Positions 7,329 through 14,896 of a DNA stretch of 64,000 bases are shown one piece after another (the first letter of the stretch is position 1; the number at the start of each line of letters is the position of its first letter). Below the pieces are notes generated by a model. The model made no database searches. It worked only from the letters and a program-made list of their open reading frames with translations, and had not been told where the DNA came from. The stretch comes from Robiginitomaculum sp. (GTDB lineage: Bacteria; Pseudomonadota; Alphaproteobacteria; Caulobacterales; Maricaulaceae): the NCBI GenBank assembly GCA_016763315.1, contig JAESTZ010000096.1:36561-100560 (forward strand). Direction: 5' to 3'. Both the position numbers and the translations under genes were made by a program.

Positions 7329-9644
7329 TTAATCGCCGAAGCTCCCTAATGTTAAAAGAGTAAAGCGGAACCTTATTGATGAACCACTGGACAGTGTGCG
7401 GTCAGTGATATTGTCCCGTTGGAACATAATCTCAAACCTTGAACAATCATCGTCATATATTAAGCCAATCGAAGATGCACGGTGTTCATTTGTATTAAAG
7501 TCATAGGTGTTTCGGTATTGCAATCCGATATTCTTGCTAAAAAACATACTTCCTGATGCCGAAATTTCATCAACTTCCGGCCTTGAAGGAGTGATTGATG
7601 GTATATTAGTGTATCTGATTTGAGTATTAGCACTGTGCAAAACCGAGCGAAGAGGCCCAAGCTGATCATTTTTTAGACTTGAGGTAACATAAACATCAAA
7701 TCTGTTTACGGCAAAACTATCTGGATTAAGTCTGATATGCGATGCAAGATTTAAGGTTGCGCCGGTACTTAACTCCAGCCCAGCAACATAATCAGAACTT
7801 TTGCCGCGTAAGCTTGAATTCACTGAATAACCATTATTAATATTAGAACGAAATGCTCTACCCGCAGTTAACGACGCATAACCCTGGTCTGCCCAATTGG
7901 CAGTCACGCGTCCGCCAATGCTGGCTCGTAAACCGTCTTCCCATAAATCATATCCGGCAAACCTAGTTGATCGAAACAGGTTTGTTTCGTCAAAGTCCAC
8001 CGTGATACTATCTTCATTGGAAAGAATTGATGTGGGTGTGCGTATTATGTTGCCTAGATTATCTGTGGTAATAACGTCAAATGTACCAACTCCATCTCCA
8101 TTGGGACTGGCTGAGAGGTGGGTAATAGGCTCAATCACCCAGTTAGTGTTTTTTCCGGCTTTTAACCATGGCCAGCGAATTTCAGCACCGGCGACACCTA
8201 GAGTCCGGCCAAAGCTTTGGGTATCGGTTCCTAAGTCGGCAATAAACTGTTGATTGTTTATACTGTAGGCATCAACTCTGCCTTTAAGGTATGGTTTGAC
8301 GATTATTCCATTTTTGCTAACCAAACGATTATTCCAATCTAGGTTGGCCGAAGCTCGCCTGCTGTCTATTCCGTCAGTGCGGCTTAGAACAGCAGTGCTT
8401 GCACCAAAAGCTAGCTTACCACCGGCAAGGTTATTGGAAATTATTTTCGTTACATCAAGAAGTGGAGTTGCAATTGGCAATTGGTCGTCAACATCTGCAG
8501 CACGAAGCCCTTGATAACGAATAGCAGACAGACTGCCGTAAAAGCTTTCAGTTTGGCGAACAGTATATAGTTGAGTACTCAACCGGCGTGATGAATTTGA
8601 GAATAATCCTCTTTTTTGACTGTAATAGTCTATATCGTAACGTAAGAAAAAGAGATCATCGGAAACTGCTTCGGCTGAAAACCCCCAATTCCAATTCTGG
8701 TTTATCTGAAATTTACCGGTGCCGAGGATGTAACCACGAAATTTATCATCTCCGAACCGTAAACCAGCACCATCAAAATCTTGCTCATAGGTTCCGCCTC
8801 CTTGCATACGCAGCATGCCGGAATAGAATTGTTTGCGGTAATCAGCCGATATTAGTGGCCTTTTTCCAGTAAACACTCGAGGAGATAGAGTTATATCCGA
8901 ATAGGGAGATAAAACCTTGTAAAATGGTTGTTCATAAAACCAGCCGTATTTTCTTGATTGCCCAACACTTGGAAACAACAAGCCGGTACGTCTGCCAGCA
9001 GTAGGGTCTGCGTGGGCAAAGTAAGGTGAATAGAAAACTGGAACGCCTTTGATTTCAAATATTGCGTCCCGATAATAAATCATCTGGCCTTCTTGATCTT
9101 GCTCTGCTTCTCTGGCGCGTAATCTCCATGTAGGTTTGTCAACTGTACCATCTTCATTGATGCACGACTCACAGGCGGTATAAAATGCGTTCTTTAATTT
9201 ATTGTTTTTACCGTTATTTGAATGAACCGCATGGGTGGCACCTATAGTACCTTTATTGCCAAGGCGAGCGTAAAACCCTTGAGCAACACCGTTGGTTAAA
9301 TTATCATCAAGTTCAACCTCGTCGGCGAAGGAAACTGTTCCATCAGCTTCGACAACAGTAACTGACCCAATGGCGTGAACTTTGTTTAAGTCCGGGTAAT
9401 AGATGACTTCGTCGGCTCGTAAAATACGGTTTTCATATCTAGCTTGAACGCTGCCCCGAGCCACATAGCGAACAATATCGGATGTAGCATCTTTGAAAAT
9501 TTCATCTGATTCAAGATAAACGGCACCTTTTTCAAACGCAGAGGTTTCGTCTTGTTCTGCAGAAAAAGCATATCCAGAAATACTGGTAAATACGACAGCC
9601 AATATCAATAATGGTTTGGCCAAAAATATAAAATTAGTCATCAA
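7329..9644 (-). CDS. lptD: LPS-assembly protein LptD
   Basis: Outer-membrane beta-barrel that inserts lipopolysaccharide into the outer leaflet with LptE. The 771-residue protein begins with a signal peptide (to about residue 29), then an OstA/LptA-like jellyroll (YVARGSVQARYENRILRAD, GSVTVVEADG), then the C-terminal barrel with many short aromatic strands. A CESC pair (within YTACESCINEDG) and a later Cys in DDDCSRF are candidates for the disulfides needed for maturation. It sits just upstream of surA, whose product assists its folding. A 160 bp gap separates them. Confidence 0.93.
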   Translation of the reverse strand: MMTNFIFLAKPLLILAVVFTSISGYAFSAEQDETSAFEKGAVYLESDEIFKDATSDIVRYVARGSVQARYENRILRADEVIYYPDLNKVHAIGSVTVVEADGTVSFADEVELDDNLTNGVAQGFYARLGNKGTIGATHAVHSNNGKNNKLKNAFYTACESCINEDGTVDKPTWRLRAREAEQDQEGQMIYYRDAIFEIKGVPVFYSPYFAHADPTAGRRTGLLFPSVGQSRKYGWFYEQPFYKVLSPYSDITLSPRVFTGKRPLISADYRKQFYSGMLRMQGGGTYEQDFDGAGLRFGDDKFRGYILGTGKFQINQNWNWGFSAEAVSDDLFFLRYDIDYYSQKRGLFSNSSRRLSTQLYTVRQTESFYGSLSAIRYQGLRAADVDDQLPIATPLLDVTKIISNNLAGGKLAFGASTAVLSRTDGIDSRRASANLDWNNRLVSKNGIIVKPYLKGRVDAYSINNQQFIADLGTDTQSFGRTLGVAGAEIRWPWLKAGKNTNWVIEPITHLSASPNGDGVGTFDVITTDNLGNIIRTPTSILSNEDSITVDFDETNLFRSTRFAGYDLWEDGLRASIGGRVTANWADQGYASLTAGRAFRSNINNGYSVNSSLRGKSSDYVAGLELSTGATLNLASHIRLNPDSFAVNRFDVYVTSSLKNDQLGPLRSVLHSANTQIRYTNIPSITPSRPEVDEISASGSMFFSKNIGLQYRNTYDFNTNEHRASSIGLIYDDDCSRFEIMFQRDNITDRTLSSGSSIRFRFTLLTLGSFGD

Positions 9645-9850
9645 ATACTTGTCCGCTGGATACTGGTTTTAATTACAGGCCATTAAATCAAAGATTCTTA
9701 TTCATTATCAATATGGCCTTGTTATGGCAAAAGGCCAAACAGAATTTTTCTTTTCATAATCTATGCATGAAGTCATAGGCATAAACTGTTAATTATAAGT
9801 GGAGTCAATAAAGTATAGAGCCATTGAATAAAAGGCCTTAATATCAGGCG
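9645..9850. other. intergenic gap lptG-lptD
   Basis: No gene is visible in these 206 bp. A 7 bp perfect stem (TGGCCTT and AAGGCCA, 9714-9737) is present, but it is not followed by a T-run on the minus strand, so I do not call it a terminator. The promoter for lptD should lie in this gap; no clear -35/-10 pair stands out. Confidence 0.4.
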
Positions 9851-10948
9851 TTACCCGTCTTCGACTATTGTGATTCTGGCCAGCCCGGTGAAAAATACGA
9901 ATGTTGGAGCGGCCCAAGCTGCAATGATTGGCGGTAAAACTCTGGTTGAACCAAGAGCCTCTAGTATATCTCCGGTGAAATATAAGAAAAATCCGATGGA
10001 TCCGCCAATTAATGCCATGCCAAATACGCCGCCAAGTCTTACAAGGCGAAAGCTGAAAGAAGCGCCGATTAAGGCCATGGCTGCCAATGTTAATGGTAGT
10101 GCCAGCATTCTATTCCACTGAATTTCATAACGTCTTGAATCCAGTTTTGCAGCTTTTGAATTTTTGATTATGCGTGGTAACTCCCAAAATGAAAAAGCTG
10201 AATCAGCGGAAAGGTGCTCTAATAGTGAATTAACATCGTATTTTGTCTTCAACTCTAATTTGTCTATTTGTTCCGGTAGAGAGTTCTTTTTCACCTCGGA
10301 TGCATCTGCAAGCACCCATGCGCCGGGGACTAGCTTTGCTCTTTTTGCATCAATTCTCTTAAGAAAAACAGGCTTCTCATTTGCATCCAATTGATAATAA
10401 AAGAACGAAACATCTAATAATGTTGCATTCCTTGGAGATGCTCCTTTAGCGTGAATTATCAAGGATCCGTTTGGAACTGATTCCCGAAGCCAGATATTAT
10501 TTTCAGTAGGTGATATTGTGACTCCGGCATTTCTTGAGATTTGAATACGTTTTTCTTCAAACTTTGAATTCAATACTGCCACTCCCGGGTTCAAAACAGT
10601 AATGGCAAAAATCCCCAATATAATAGCTATGACTGTCGGTGGTGTAGCAAAGCTCCAGGCTGAATACCCGGCGGCTCGCATAGCTATTAGTTCTGAACGC
10701 CGGTTCAATTTGAACATGCTCCACATAATACCGAACAAGACAATAAAAGGGAGCGTTTGTTCTATAATGCTCGGCATTTTTAGAATTGTCATATAGGCAA
10801 TAGTTAAAGCAGTTACCTGTTCAGAGGAACCAAACCTCCTGGATAGCTCTACAAAATCTACTAACACCACCAATGAGGCGATAATAACAAAAGCCAAGAC
10901 AAGTCCACGAATGGTCTCTGCATATAAATACCGGTTTAATAAGATCAT
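9851..10948 (-). CDS. lptG: LPS export ABC transporter permease LptG
   Basis: Inner-membrane permease of the LptB2FG complex that extracts LPS and feeds it into the Lpt bridge. The 365-residue protein has the YjgP/YjgQ fold: two or three N-terminal helices, a periplasmic beta-jellyroll around residues 135-270, and three C-terminal helices. Landmarks include RSELIAMRAAGYSAW, the coupling helix facing LptB, and LGSTRVLPPIIAAWAAP near the end. Its ATG sits inside the lptF stop (4 bp overlap), so the pair is translationally coupled. Confidence 0.92.
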   Translation of the reverse strand: MILLNRYLYAETIRGLVLAFVIIASLVVLVDFVELSRRFGSSEQVTALTIAYMTILKMPSIIEQTLPFIVLFGIMWSMFKLNRRSELIAMRAAGYSAWSFATPPTVIAIILGIFAITVLNPGVAVLNSKFEEKRIQISRNAGVTISPTENNIWLRESVPNGSLIIHAKGASPRNATLLDVSFFYYQLDANEKPVFLKRIDAKRAKLVPGAWVLADASEVKKNSLPEQIDKLELKTKYDVNSLLEHLSADSAFSFWELPRIIKNSKAAKLDSRRYEIQWNRMLALPLTLAAMALIGASFSFRLVRLGGVFGMALIGGSIGFFLYFTGDILEALGSTRVLPPIIAAWAAPTFVFFTGLARITIVEDG

Positions 10949-12060
10949 TTACCAGCCTTTGTTTTGTAGGTTCTGTTTGTAATCTTCAGTGGTGAGAGCA
11001 ATACCCATAAACAAACCAGACTGACAAAGACCGGTAATAGGTATTGCAGTATATTTAATATTTCGGCATCTCCAGATGCAGAGGTAACCGTAAAGCCGGC
11101 TAGTCGAACCACCAGAGCCATTACACCAAAGCTAATCAGTCTTTTAGCATAACCTAGTTTAGAGAATTGTCCTCCAAGCAAAGCGACAAGAGCCAACAGC
11201 GCAAGTGCGTAATTATAAAGTGGTGATGATAAACGGTAATGACCTTCGGCCATAAGTTGTTTTTTATGGGTCACTTCCCAAATATCATTCAAATCCGGAT
11301 AAAATAATTCACTAATATAACGATCCGAATATTTATATAATAAATCTCCTTGAGGATCGATAACTCCGTCCAATTCAAATGAAGTGCTTGAAAATTCTAA
11401 AAATTCCAAACTGCCGTCTTTGGACAAAGATTGTCGGGAAGCTTCATTCAAAGTTATTGACGGGTTATTGGAAACATTGGCGAAAACTCCGCTTTTGGCG
11501 AATAAAGCTATTGGTTTTTCCGGATCTCTTCCATCATAAATAAAGACATCACTCATCACACCGTTTTGTAAGTCTTGCGCAAAAATTGTCAGGTTATTGG
11601 CCGGGGAGACAAATTCCCCTGGTTTAATTACCGAGGAGGCAAGGTCAGAACGAACTTCATAAATTGTTTCTCGCATAGAGCGAAATGCTACTGGCTGAAC
11701 AAAAAGGTTAATAACTAAATTCAGCAAAACCGCATAGCTTACTGTCCGTAATATGGGAGAAATAACTTGCATTTGAGTCATTCCCGAAGCGTAAACAACC
11801 ATAATTTCATTATCGGTATGTAATTGCTGAATGCCGTGAGCAATGGCAATGAAAACGGCAAATGGTAATATTATTGAAAATAACTGCGGTAAGGCTAATC
11901 CTGTAATTTTTAACACAGCTATCAGGCTTGCGCGGTTGTCGATAATCAAGTCAACTGATGAAAGGCTTTGGGTTAGCAAAGCTAAAACGGCCATGATTGA
12001 AGCTGTTATAAATAACGGATGCCAAGTTTGTCGAAAAAAATACGATTGCAGTGTATTCAC
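10945..12060 (-). CDS. lptF: LPS export ABC transporter permease LptF
   Basis: Partner permease of LptG in LPS export. It shows the same architecture: N-terminal helices, the coupling-helix region DNEIMVVYASGMTQMQVI, a central periplasmic domain, and a C-terminal three-helix bundle starting near SSPLYNYALALL. I chose GTG at 12060 because GGGA sits about 9 bases upstream. A TTG three codons earlier (12069) is possible but has its Shine-Dalgarno too close. The resulting length of 371 residues is normal. The lptF-lptG-lptD-surA order links export, assembly and chaperone functions. Confidence 0.9.
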   Translation of the reverse strand: MNTLQSYFFRQTWHPLFITASIMAVLALLTQSLSSVDLIIDNRASLIAVLKITGLALPQLFSIILPFAVFIAIAHGIQQLHTDNEIMVVYASGMTQMQVISPILRTVSYAVLLNLVINLFVQPVAFRSMRETIYEVRSDLASSVIKPGEFVSPANNLTIFAQDLQNGVMSDVFIYDGRDPEKPIALFAKSGVFANVSNNPSITLNEASRQSLSKDGSLEFLEFSSTSFELDGVIDPQGDLLYKYSDRYISELFYPDLNDIWEVTHKKQLMAEGHYRLSSPLYNYALALLALVALLGGQFSKLGYAKRLISFGVMALVVRLAGFTVTSASGDAEILNILQYLLPVFVSLVCLWVLLSPLKITNRTYKTKAGK

Positions 12061-12248
12061 GTCAGGCAATTCCCATTATTTGCAATTAGGGGGCTTCTCT
12101 TAAGTCAAACCGTCCGATACCAATAAGCAACAGATTTGATTTGTCCATATTTATCTCTTTAATGGTTCAAGTTACAATCCCCAATGTAAATCAAAAACAA
12201 CCTCCAGTTTGCCAATTTATAAAAATATAAAAATCAAGGAAATCTAAT

Positions 12249-13721
12249 ATGAAAATCAACTTTACAAACAAACCGGCGCAAAAGGGAGCCGTTTGTGTTG
12301 CCATATTTGCGGATAATAAATTTAGTGATGCCGCAAATGCTATTGATAGCGATAGTGGCAGGTCAATCCGCAAGGCTATGGAAACAGCAAGGTTTTCTGG
12401 TAAAGCTGGGCAAGTGATTCAAATACTAGCCCCAGTAGGGATCAGTGCCAGCAGTATTATTGTTGCTGGAGTCGGTGAGCAAAATAATGATATGTCACTG
12501 GCTTGGGAGAGTTATGGTGCTGCTGTAACCAAAAAGTTGCTGACCTCGGGTGTGAATCTGATTACCTTTGTAATTGGTGATCTAGAAGGTACGTATGCCG
12601 CAAAAATAGCCTTTGGTGCCCGCTTGGCTGCATACCGGTTTGATAATCACCGTACTAAGCTAAGTGCGGATAAAAAACCCTCGGTTACTTCTATTTGTAT
12701 TTGCGGCTCGAAAAGTGATGCGGCCAAAGAAGCTTTTTCTTCATTAAATGAACTTGCAGAAGGTGTGTATTTGGCACGTGATTTGGTTTCGGAGCCGGGA
12801 AATATTATTAATCCTGAAAGTTTTGCCAAATGTATCTCCGGCTTAAGTGACAATGGTCTTGAAATTGAAATTCTTGACGAAAAAGATATGCGCAAACTGG
12901 GCATGAATTCTTTATTGAGTGTCGGTGCCGGGTCAAACTACGGTTCTAAATTGGCTATAATGAAATGGATGGGTGGAAAGACAGGTGACGCACCGGTTGT
13001 TCTTGTCGGCAAAGGAGTAACCTTTGATACCGGCGGCATTTCTTTAAAACCCGGTAATGGAATGTGGGATATGAAAGGTGATATGGGCGGCGCAGCGGCA
13101 GTTACAGGCGCAATGCGGGCGATTGCCGGACGTAAAGCCAAGGCAAATGTCATTGGCATTGTTGGCTTGGTGGAAAACATGCCTGATGCGGCAGCTACCC
13201 GCCCCGGGGATATAATCAAATCTGCTGATGGACAGACTATTGAGGTGCAAAATACCGATGCCGAGGGGCGGTTGGTTCTAGTTGATGCGCTTTGGTACGG
13301 TATTAATAGTTTTAAGCCTTGTCGGATCATTGATCTGGCGACACTGACCGGAGCTATTCTCGTGGCCTTGGGGCAGGAAAACGCCGGTTTGTTCAGCAAT
13401 GATGACCATTTAGCCAATGATTTGACCGTGGCTGGCAAAATATCAGGAGAAGAGGTGTGGAGATTACCGCTTGGTTCTGGCTATGATAAACTGATAGATA
13501 CTCCCAATGCCGATATGAAGAATATTGGCGGCCCGTTTGCTGGTTCGATAACTGCGGCACAATTTCTAAAGCGATTTGTGGGTGAAGTGCCTTGGGCGCA
13601 CATAGATATTGCGGGAATGGCATGGAAAGACAAGCGTGATGATCCACGAGAATCCGTTTGGGCTACTGGTTTTGGTGTCAGGTTGTTAGATAGCTTTATT
13701 GCCAATAGCCATGAACAATAA
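12249..13721 (+). CDS. pepA: leucyl aminopeptidase (M17)
   Basis: Cytosolic metallo-aminopeptidase that removes N-terminal residues from peptides and uses two metal ions. The 490-residue protein carries the family signature NTDAEGRLVLVDAL, the catalytic Lys/Asp region VLVGKGVTFDTGGISLKPG, and MKGDMGGAAAV. An AAGGAA Shine-Dalgarno stands 9 bases before the ATG. It is divergent from lptF and followed by holC, a conserved pepA-holC pair. In Gammaproteobacteria PepA also binds DNA in Xer recombination; that cannot be judged here. Confidence 0.96.
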   Translation: MKINFTNKPAQKGAVCVAIFADNKFSDAANAIDSDSGRSIRKAMETARFSGKAGQVIQILAPVGISASSIIVAGVGEQNNDMSLAWESYGAAVTKKLLTSGVNLITFVIGDLEGTYAAKIAFGARLAAYRFDNHRTKLSADKKPSVTSICICGSKSDAAKEAFSSLNELAEGVYLARDLVSEPGNIINPESFAKCISGLSDNGLEIEILDEKDMRKLGMNSLLSVGAGSNYGSKLAIMKWMGGKTGDAPVVLVGKGVTFDTGGISLKPGNGMWDMKGDMGGAAAVTGAMRAIAGRKAKANVIGIVGLVENMPDAAATRPGDIIKSADGQTIEVQNTDAEGRLVLVDALWYGINSFKPCRIIDLATLTGAILVALGQENAGLFSNDDHLANDLTVAGKISGEEVWRLPLGSGYDKLIDTPNADMKNIGGPFAGSITAAQFLKRFVGEVPWAHIDIAGMAWKDKRDDPRESVWATGFGVRLLDSFIANSHEQ

Positions 13722-13754
13722 TTGCTGAAGCGTTGTTCGTTAGGTGGGAAATTG

Positions 13755-14201
13755 ATGCAGATATGGTTCTATCATTTAGAGGATAAACCCCTTGATCAGG
13801 TATTACCTGATATATTAGAGAAATGTCTGTCGAAAAACTGGCGTGTATTGATCCATTCACCTGATGAGCAGCGCCTGCAATGGTTGGATAAATGGCTTTG
13901 GGTATACCGTGAAGACAGCTTTGTTGCACATGGACTCTCAGAAACTCCACGTGCAGACAAACAACCGATACTATTGACTAAAAATAAAACGAATGAGAAC
14001 TGTTCTGATGTGGCTGTAATCCTTGACGACGCTGACCCAAAAGAATTTCAGGGCTATGAGCGGACAATAATAATGTTCGATGGTGCCGATGACGATGCTG
14101 TGAATAAAGCAAGGCGGTATTGGAAAGAGGCTAAAGCCAAGAAATATAAAATACTGTATTGGAAGCAAACCGGTAATGGTGTGTGGAAAAATTTGGCGTA
14201 A
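13755..14201 (+). CDS. holC: DNA polymerase III chi subunit
   Basis: Accessory subunit of the clamp loader that contacts SSB. The 148-residue product starts with MQIWFYHLEDKPLDQVLPDI, matching the chi N-terminus, and includes RVLIHSPDEQRLQWLDKWLW and DSFVAHG. I use the ATG at 13755 rather than the TTG-like codon at 13722: the former has a GGTGGGAA sequence just upstream and gives the expected N-terminus. It follows pepA by 33 bp. Confidence 0.92.
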   Translation: MQIWFYHLEDKPLDQVLPDILEKCLSKNWRVLIHSPDEQRLQWLDKWLWVYREDSFVAHGLSETPRADKQPILLTKNKTNENCSDVAVILDDADPKEFQGYERTIIMFDGADDDAVNKARRYWKEAKAKKYKILYWKQTGNGVWKNLA

Positions 14202-14226
14202 TTTTTTGAAATATAGGTAATTGCTG

Positions 14227-14700
14227 ATGAATACTTATAAACTAGGTTTTTACTTTGCTTTTTTAGCAGTGATTTTTTCTTTGATCGGCTGTTTGACCCC
14301 GAAAGAGCGAGCGGAAGTTTATGGTCGTGGCCAGCAAGATAATAAGCAATCAGAGCAATTAAAATTAGATGACGAAAATACTAAAGCTAATGCTGGATTA
14401 CAAACAGATCACGAGCCACCAAAGGCCGCCCCGACTACCGTTGTAACAACCAATACAATAGCACCAATTCCCGGTTTGCGTGGCTCCGAGGATGGTTTCG
14501 ATACTGAATTAGTTGATTGCGGGGCTGCGGAGGTGCAGCACTTGAAAGGTAAGGGATTGGCCTCCTTGCGTTCAATGAAGTTTAAACAACAGATACGTAT
14601 TAATTTACCCGGAAGGGATGTTGCCGAAGACTTCAAACCAATGCGGTTGAATTTCGATGTAACTGCTGAGGGAGTAATCGGGAAGTTATGGTGTGGCTGA
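14227..14700 (+). CDS. lipoprotein with I78-type peptidase-inhibitor domain
   Basis: A 157-residue putative lipoprotein. The N-terminus has a hydrophobic signal ending in the lipobox LIGC. A low-complexity linker follows, and the last 60 residues (CGAAEVQHLKGKGLASL through a closing LWCG) match the layout of the I78 family. In that family Cys-Gly-Ala, a Gly-x-x-Leu segment, an RINLPG-like strand and a final Cys-Gly are conserved, and characterised members inhibit serine proteases. The two Cys could form the usual disulfide. It was probably exported to the periplasm or outer membrane. The ATG at 14227 has AGGTAA upstream. The family assignment is from motif spacing only. Confidence 0.65.
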   Translation: MNTYKLGFYFAFLAVIFSLIGCLTPKERAEVYGRGQQDNKQSEQLKLDDENTKANAGLQTDHEPPKAAPTTVVTTNTIAPIPGLRGSEDGFDTELVDCGAAEVQHLKGKGLASLRSMKFKQQIRINLPGRDVAEDFKPMRLNFDVTAEGVIGKLWCG

Positions 14701-14896
14701 TATAGTTAGGGGATTCTAACTATAGATTGATTTATTGTTTGCAAATTCAGGATTGGTTTACTCAAATTGGGTATTGATCCTGATCGTTGTTATTTGCAAG
14801 TTATGAATTGAGTTCGCCATTAATATTAAACATAATATTTCAATAGTATGGTCATCTATTAGCCGGTTCTTTACTGCAACCGGCGGCAATACGGCA
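14701..14896. other. intergenic region before the TadG-like gene
   Basis: No separate gene is seen. From 14807 the frame of the following gene is open without any ATG, GTG or TTG. Its translation (RFFTATGGNTA just before 14897) continues the conserved TadG N-terminal motif, so part of this region is probably coding. Confidence 0.45.

Noticed and set aside
9714..9737. Hairpin TGGCCTT/AAGGCCA between lptG and lptD as a terminator.
   Set aside because: No T-run follows on the minus strand, so there is no support for intrinsic termination.
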